Positions 43,558 through 46,627 of a stretch of DNA of 46,627 nucleotides are shown here, piece after piece (the first letter of the stretch is position 1; each line of letters begins with the position of its first letter). The notes beneath the pieces are model-generated. The model did no database searches. It was not told the DNA's origin and was given only the letters and a program-made list of their open reading frames with translations. The stretch covers positions 55,714-102,340 of the forward strand of contig NZ_KE159675.1 of assembly GCF_000403395.2 (NCBI RefSeq), in the 5' to 3' direction. The position numbers and the translations under genes were made by a program. This stretch comes from Anaerotruncus sp. G3(2012) (lineage in GTDB: Bacteria > Bacillota > Clostridia > Oscillospirales > Ruminococcaceae).

Positions 43558-45681
43558 TCAGACAAATACAATGCGCCGACTTATCACAGTGCGGCCAGCC
43601 TCCTCAATCAAATCACGGAGAGCCTCCGCATAGGCGTTTTCATCCACTTTCGCCGGTATCAGGAGAGGACGGCTATAGTCAAGGAAAGCTTGGAATTGCC
43701 GTCTAAAGCTGAAGGCTGTCATGCCGCTACTGGCTTTCAGAAATGCGCCGTGATACAAGAGCGTTCTGACCAACTCATTTTTGTACTGCTCCTTGCGTAA
43801 CTCCATTTCCACCGCTTCCAGAAACTCTTGGTTTCCATTGTCTCTGAACGTACCGCCTTCCAAGATGAGTGTCTCAAAAACCAACGTGTGGAGGAACTGT
43901 GGACTGAGGAGATTTTTGATGTTCGCAGGGAACGTGATCTTAATATTCTTGCAGTTGTAATAGTAGTCCTCGTTAATATTCGACGTGTAATTGCTATCCA
44001 TATAGCTGTCGCCGTACTGAAGCCTCCGTCCCATGGCATGGTAGGAGTTTCCATGGGGAGTAATCCCATCGTTTTCCCCCAGGTTTTGAGTACCGGGGAT
44101 TAAAACAGCCTTTTGAGTCTCGGCGCTGCTCAAATGTATGTGTAGAGTCGTCTGGAGCTGTGTGGTGTCCACACTGAGCACCTGCTCCTCATCGGGGATA
44201 GTCATGAACGCAATCTTCTTGGCGTTCTGATCAAGATTTTTCGCAAGGTTGGAAAAGATGCTCTGGCAGGCACTCAAAAGGCTGTAGGATTGAGAGATTC
44301 CTTTCCGCACTTCGAAAGAGAGGGTTCCGTTCAGAGCTTTGAGGAAACAGGCAACCGAATAGATATTTAGGCGTTTGCCGTTCTTCTTTTGGATGGTAAG
44401 CAAATCCCCGTCCAACCCTTCGATTTGAGCTTGGATTTTACTGTATACCTCTTGCAGTGTGAGTTCAGCGGTATCTCCGACTGACAGTCCTGTTAGGGCA
44501 TCGAAATTATCCTGATTTTTGACAAGGGTATCTATAAAGAGGTCTAGCTTGTTATGGATCAGAAAGATAGGCGTGTCCTTCTGGTAGTCTTGCAAAATAC
44601 GGTGGTAGAGTTCATGAGATTTTTTCTCGTTTTGATCGCTCCAGAGTGGGGCAATTACCAGAATCGCATCGGGAGTGTTTTTATAGACAAGATCTGAGCA
44701 ATACTCAATGTTCTGCTCCTCCTCGCGGTCAGCATGGAATACTCCCTGGGTATCCCGCAGTCCAAAAACCAAGTTGTTCTGCGGGTCGCTGAAAACCTTC
44801 TCTGAGACAGGATTTTGCCGGAGCAGATCCGCGATAGCGGCGGCCATGGGGACATAAATGACGATCTCGCTACACAGAACCTCCAAGGAAAGTGTCTCCC
44901 TCCGCAAATTGTTAGCAGTGAACATCTGTCTGCAAAAGTCCTCGTCTGGGTTCTGGAGATCCAGGTCGCGGTAGTAATATCCATCCGCAGAACAACAATC
45001 GGGAGAAAAGATGTTAAAGAAACGCTGAGAAAGGCTGTCGTTGACGTTGTTGTAGATGTTCTGGAGACTGTCCTTCTGATCCTGGTGACACTGATCGAAC
45101 CAATCCCGAACGACAGTTTTGATCAGACTCAGAAGGGAAATACTGGTTTTTCCGGGCTTCTGTTCCTGGGACAGATTTTTTGCGGTGTTATAGAGTTTGG
45201 CATTTTCATCCCACAGGTGAGAACTTCGATACCATCCCGTCACGTTACGGATGAACTCCTCGTGGCCTTCATCCAACAAAAGGGAGAAAACCGCTTTGAG
45301 GTTATTCTTCTTTCCCAATTCCTTTTCCAAGGCTTCCCGCATTGCCACAATGGCCTTCTTCTCATCGGGATCGGTACTCCTACCCTTCTGGATTACAGCT
45401 GCTGTTGCAGAGGTAAGAATCTCCTGAAAGGCACTATATGGGATGGCGTTGCTGTTGTGCTTGACGGCGACTGTCATCTTGCTGCACTGGTTCTTGTCGG
45501 TAGTATAGACGAGCAGATGATCTACGATAGTGGAGTTCGTTTCACCCACGCATCGTTCCAAGATATCCCTGGCAGTAGGGGCGGCGAGATTTGCGGCAAA
45601 CTTTGTCTTACCGCAGCCTGTTCCTGCAATCAGCTTCAGTTCCCGGACGTGAGGGGCTAAGTGTTTAGGCAGTGTTAACAT
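43558..45681 (-). CDS. Large GTPase-like P-loop protein of unknown family
   Basis: A 707-residue protein with AGGAGG 8 bases before the ATG. AGTGCGKT at residues 19-26 is a Walker A/G1 loop at the very N-terminus. LRDTQGVF at about 308-314 fits the G3 DxxG motif, and IHNKLDLF at about 373-380 the G4 NKxD motif. The insertion of about 280 residues between G1 and G3 is mainly helical and charged. The C-terminal 300 residues are also helical, with a polar stretch rich in Tyr and Asn near 550 (SYMDSNYTSNINEDYYYNC). No membrane segment or known effector domain is seen. It stands alone in AT-rich accessory DNA, which suits a defence or element-borne function, though nothing proves this. Confidence 0.75.
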   Translation of the reverse strand: MLTLPKHLAPHVRELKLIAGTGCGKTKFAANLAAPTARDILERCVGETNSTIVDHLLVYTTDKNQCSKMTVAVKHNSNAIPYSAFQEILTSATAAVIQKGRSTDPDEKKAIVAMREALEKELGKKNNLKAVFSLLLDEGHEEFIRNVTGWYRSSHLWDENAKLYNTAKNLSQEQKPGKTSISLLSLIKTVVRDWFDQCHQDQKDSLQNIYNNVNDSLSQRFFNIFSPDCCSADGYYYRDLDLQNPDEDFCRQMFTANNLRRETLSLEVLCSEIVIYVPMAAAIADLLRQNPVSEKVFSDPQNNLVFGLRDTQGVFHADREEEQNIEYCSDLVYKNTPDAILVIAPLWSDQNEKKSHELYHRILQDYQKDTPIFLIHNKLDLFIDTLVKNQDNFDALTGLSVGDTAELTLQEVYSKIQAQIEGLDGDLLTIQKKNGKRLNIYSVACFLKALNGTLSFEVRKGISQSYSLLSACQSIFSNLAKNLDQNAKKIAFMTIPDEEQVLSVDTTQLQTTLHIHLSSAETQKAVLIPGTQNLGENDGITPHGNSYHAMGRRLQYGDSYMDSNYTSNINEDYYYNCKNIKITFPANIKNLLSPQFLHTLVFETLILEGGTFRDNGNQEFLEAVEMELRKEQYKNELVRTLLYHGAFLKASSGMTAFSFRRQFQAFLDYSRPLLIPAKVDENAYAEALRDLIEEAGRTVISRRIVFV

Positions 45682-45707
45682 TCAAAGACCTCCTGATAAA
45701 TAGATCA

Positions 45708-45742
45708 AGAAAAACCACGCCTATCCCAAAGAATAGACGTGG
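45708..45742 (-). terminator. Minus-strand terminator upstream of the GTPase-like gene
   Basis: CCACGCCTAT / ATAGACGTGG with an 8-base loop and a run of A on the plus strand, giving T's on the minus strand. It would stop transcripts coming from the XRE/IS3 side. Confidence 0.7.
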
Positions 45743-46210
45743 AAAACATTACAGTCCGTGTATAAAACGCCTGCTCCAAAGTCCATCAGTTGGAATAGTT
45801 CTGCGACGGTCAGCCGCATACTTAAAAAATAGATGGTCTTTACTTGTCACCCTTTTTATACCACATCTGCATAGTGGTGTCAAACCTTTTTTCCCAAAAT
45901 TTTCATTCCAACACCTCATAGGCTATCTGTGCCACAACACCCCAAAATCTCCAATTTAATGTAAGTATACCAAGCTTAAATACTGCGGGACATCTGAAAT
46001 ATTCTGTGGAAAAATTATCCGCATTCAGCTTTCTTGCCTTATGACTGGCAGACAATTTAAAAACAGGAAAAGAGGAAATATTGTGTTTTTTCTGCGTTTT
46101 GTAGCACTCTCCTTGAGAATCTCTTGTGCCAATACAGGATATCAGGAAGTGTGGATAAAAGAGGGGAGAAACGCAATGATTTATGGATTTATACAATGTT
46201 ATATCTCAAG
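45743..46210. other. AT-rich gap without a gene
   Basis: 468 bases. The 97-residue frame at 45903-46196 on the minus strand has no ribosome site and no recognisable composition. The promoter of the GTPase-like gene cannot lie here unless it is downstream of the terminator at 45708, in the short interval to the ATG. Confidence 0.5.
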
Positions 46211-46424
46211 CTAAATTGTCTCAACAAGGCAGTCAAGGATAGCTTCAATCTTATGTTGCTTCTCCAAGTCCAGTCCTCCCAACTTCTCCGCCAGAGGTGT
46301 CCATCGAATCGGAGTGTCCGCCGCAATGTAAGCAGCCAGGATAGAATCAGCTCCGGTTCCAAGGGCATTGCATATGTCAATCAAGGTAGGCAGAGCAGGC
46401 ATCAGTAGCCCACGTTCAATCTGA
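46211..46424 (-). pseudogene. XRE-type HTH regulator, N-terminus removed by IS3
   Basis: On the minus strand the frame reads IERGLLMPALPTLIDICNAL, then a short GTGADSILAAYIAA linker and KQHKIEAILDCLVETI at the end. The first part is the last helix of an XRE/Cro-type DNA-binding domain (ERG...P.L.TL..I..AL), and the acidic tail is typical of Clostridia members. The frame runs into the IS3 end at about 46424, so the first half of the HTH is missing. Confidence 0.7.
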
Positions 46425-46627
46425 TTTTGTCAATATGAGTTGACACAATTCACGCAAGGAATATAGGATCTAAGCAGCAGCCGCAGTGAGGGACAGATAG
46501 AAGCGCTCTCTCTTGACAGCGGGTGGAAGGCCGCCGTTGGCGGAGCAGATACGGCGGTTGTTCCAGTAGCTCATAAAGTAACGCCAAATAAGAGATCTGA
46601 GTTCCTCCACGGTCAGCTGTTCAGTGT
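46425..46627 (-). mobile_element. IS3-family element, end only
   Basis: The end begins near TGTCAATATGAGTTGACAC and holds the last part of the transposase. It interrupts the XRE gene; the other end is beyond the window. Confidence 0.75.
46470..46627 (-). CDS. IS3-family transposase, C-terminal end, cut by window edge
   Basis: About 51 residues are visible: EELRSLIWRYFMSYWNNRRI, then NGGLPPAVKRERFYLSL. The YFMSYWNNRRI..ANGGLPP pattern is the C-terminus of IS3 integrase-core transposases (Y.N..R.....G.SP). Most of the gene lies outside the window. Confidence 0.85.
   Translation of the reverse strand, partial: TEQLTVEELRSLIWRYFMSYWNNRRICSANGGLPPAVKRERFYLSLTAAAA

Noticed and set aside
45903-46196. 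97-codon minus-strand frame
   Set aside because: AT-rich random-looking sequence without ribosome site or motif.

Overview
The window looks like a piece of a Gram-positive gut anaerobe of the Clostridia, probably the Oscillospirales (Flavonifractor / Intestinimonas / Lawsonibacter-like). Reasons: strong AGGAGG-type ribosome sites, pyruvate phosphate dikinase, an iron-sulfur serine dehydratase, a complete fructoselysine (Amadori product) locus of the kind known from Intestinimonas, and many Clostridia-type mobile remnants. This is inferred from gene content; no rRNA or tRNA gene was seen.

Layout. (1) 1-9.8 kb is a moderate-to-low GC cell-surface island. An IS5-family end has cut off the front of a DUF6311-like membrane protein that sits beside a GtrB-like bactoprenol glycosyltransferase and a GtrA-like flippase, together a broken three-component glycosylation module. 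After a palindromic 43-bp tandem repeat comes a tight six-gene acylation operon: MBOAT acyltransferase, an SGNH-like partner fused to an ILEI/FAM3-like domain, FkbH-like HAD enzyme, acyl carrier protein, MaoC hydratase and SDR reductase. (2) 10-17.1 kb holds a chemoreceptor with a clear sigma-A promoter, a CHAP-like cysteine hydrolase, a lipoprotein, an IS427-type insertion, a decayed Tn7-like tnsA/tnsB pair with repeated CCCCAAAAAC sites, and two copies of a 249-bp repeat (TGTCGTAGGGCAA...) that carries a covarying hairpin. (3) 17.1-42.9 kb is GC-rich chromosomal material: ppdK with a long structured leader, holB, a polysaccharide-deacetylase/serine-dehydratase fusion, a MATE exporter, and the large fructoselysine-type catabolic region, then a HEAT protein and a DUF362 ferredoxin-like protein. 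(4) 42.9 kb to the end is AT-rich again: a third repeat copy one base different from the second, a lone 707-residue GTPase-like protein, an XRE regulator fragment and an IS3-family transposase end.

How the genes work together. In the Amadori region FrlA imports glycated amino acids, FrlC-type epimerases interconvert ketose epimers, FrlD-type PfkB kinases phosphorylate, and FrlB (SIS deglycase) splits the phosphate into glucose 6-phosphate and the amine. Unlike the compact E. coli frl operon, this locus has two FrlD-like kinases, two FrlC-like epimerases, two HutC/UTRA regulators, two amidohydrolases, a YjbQ protein, an esterase, a BtpA-family TIM barrel, a Cof-type HAD phosphatase and an FGGY kinase, which suggests a wider range of conjugated substrates. 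Its gaps are populated by a second family of miniature inverted-repeat elements (ends AATGAGGAATTAGG). The surface island probably builds an ACP-bound acyl group in the cytoplasm and transfers it to an exported polysaccharide.
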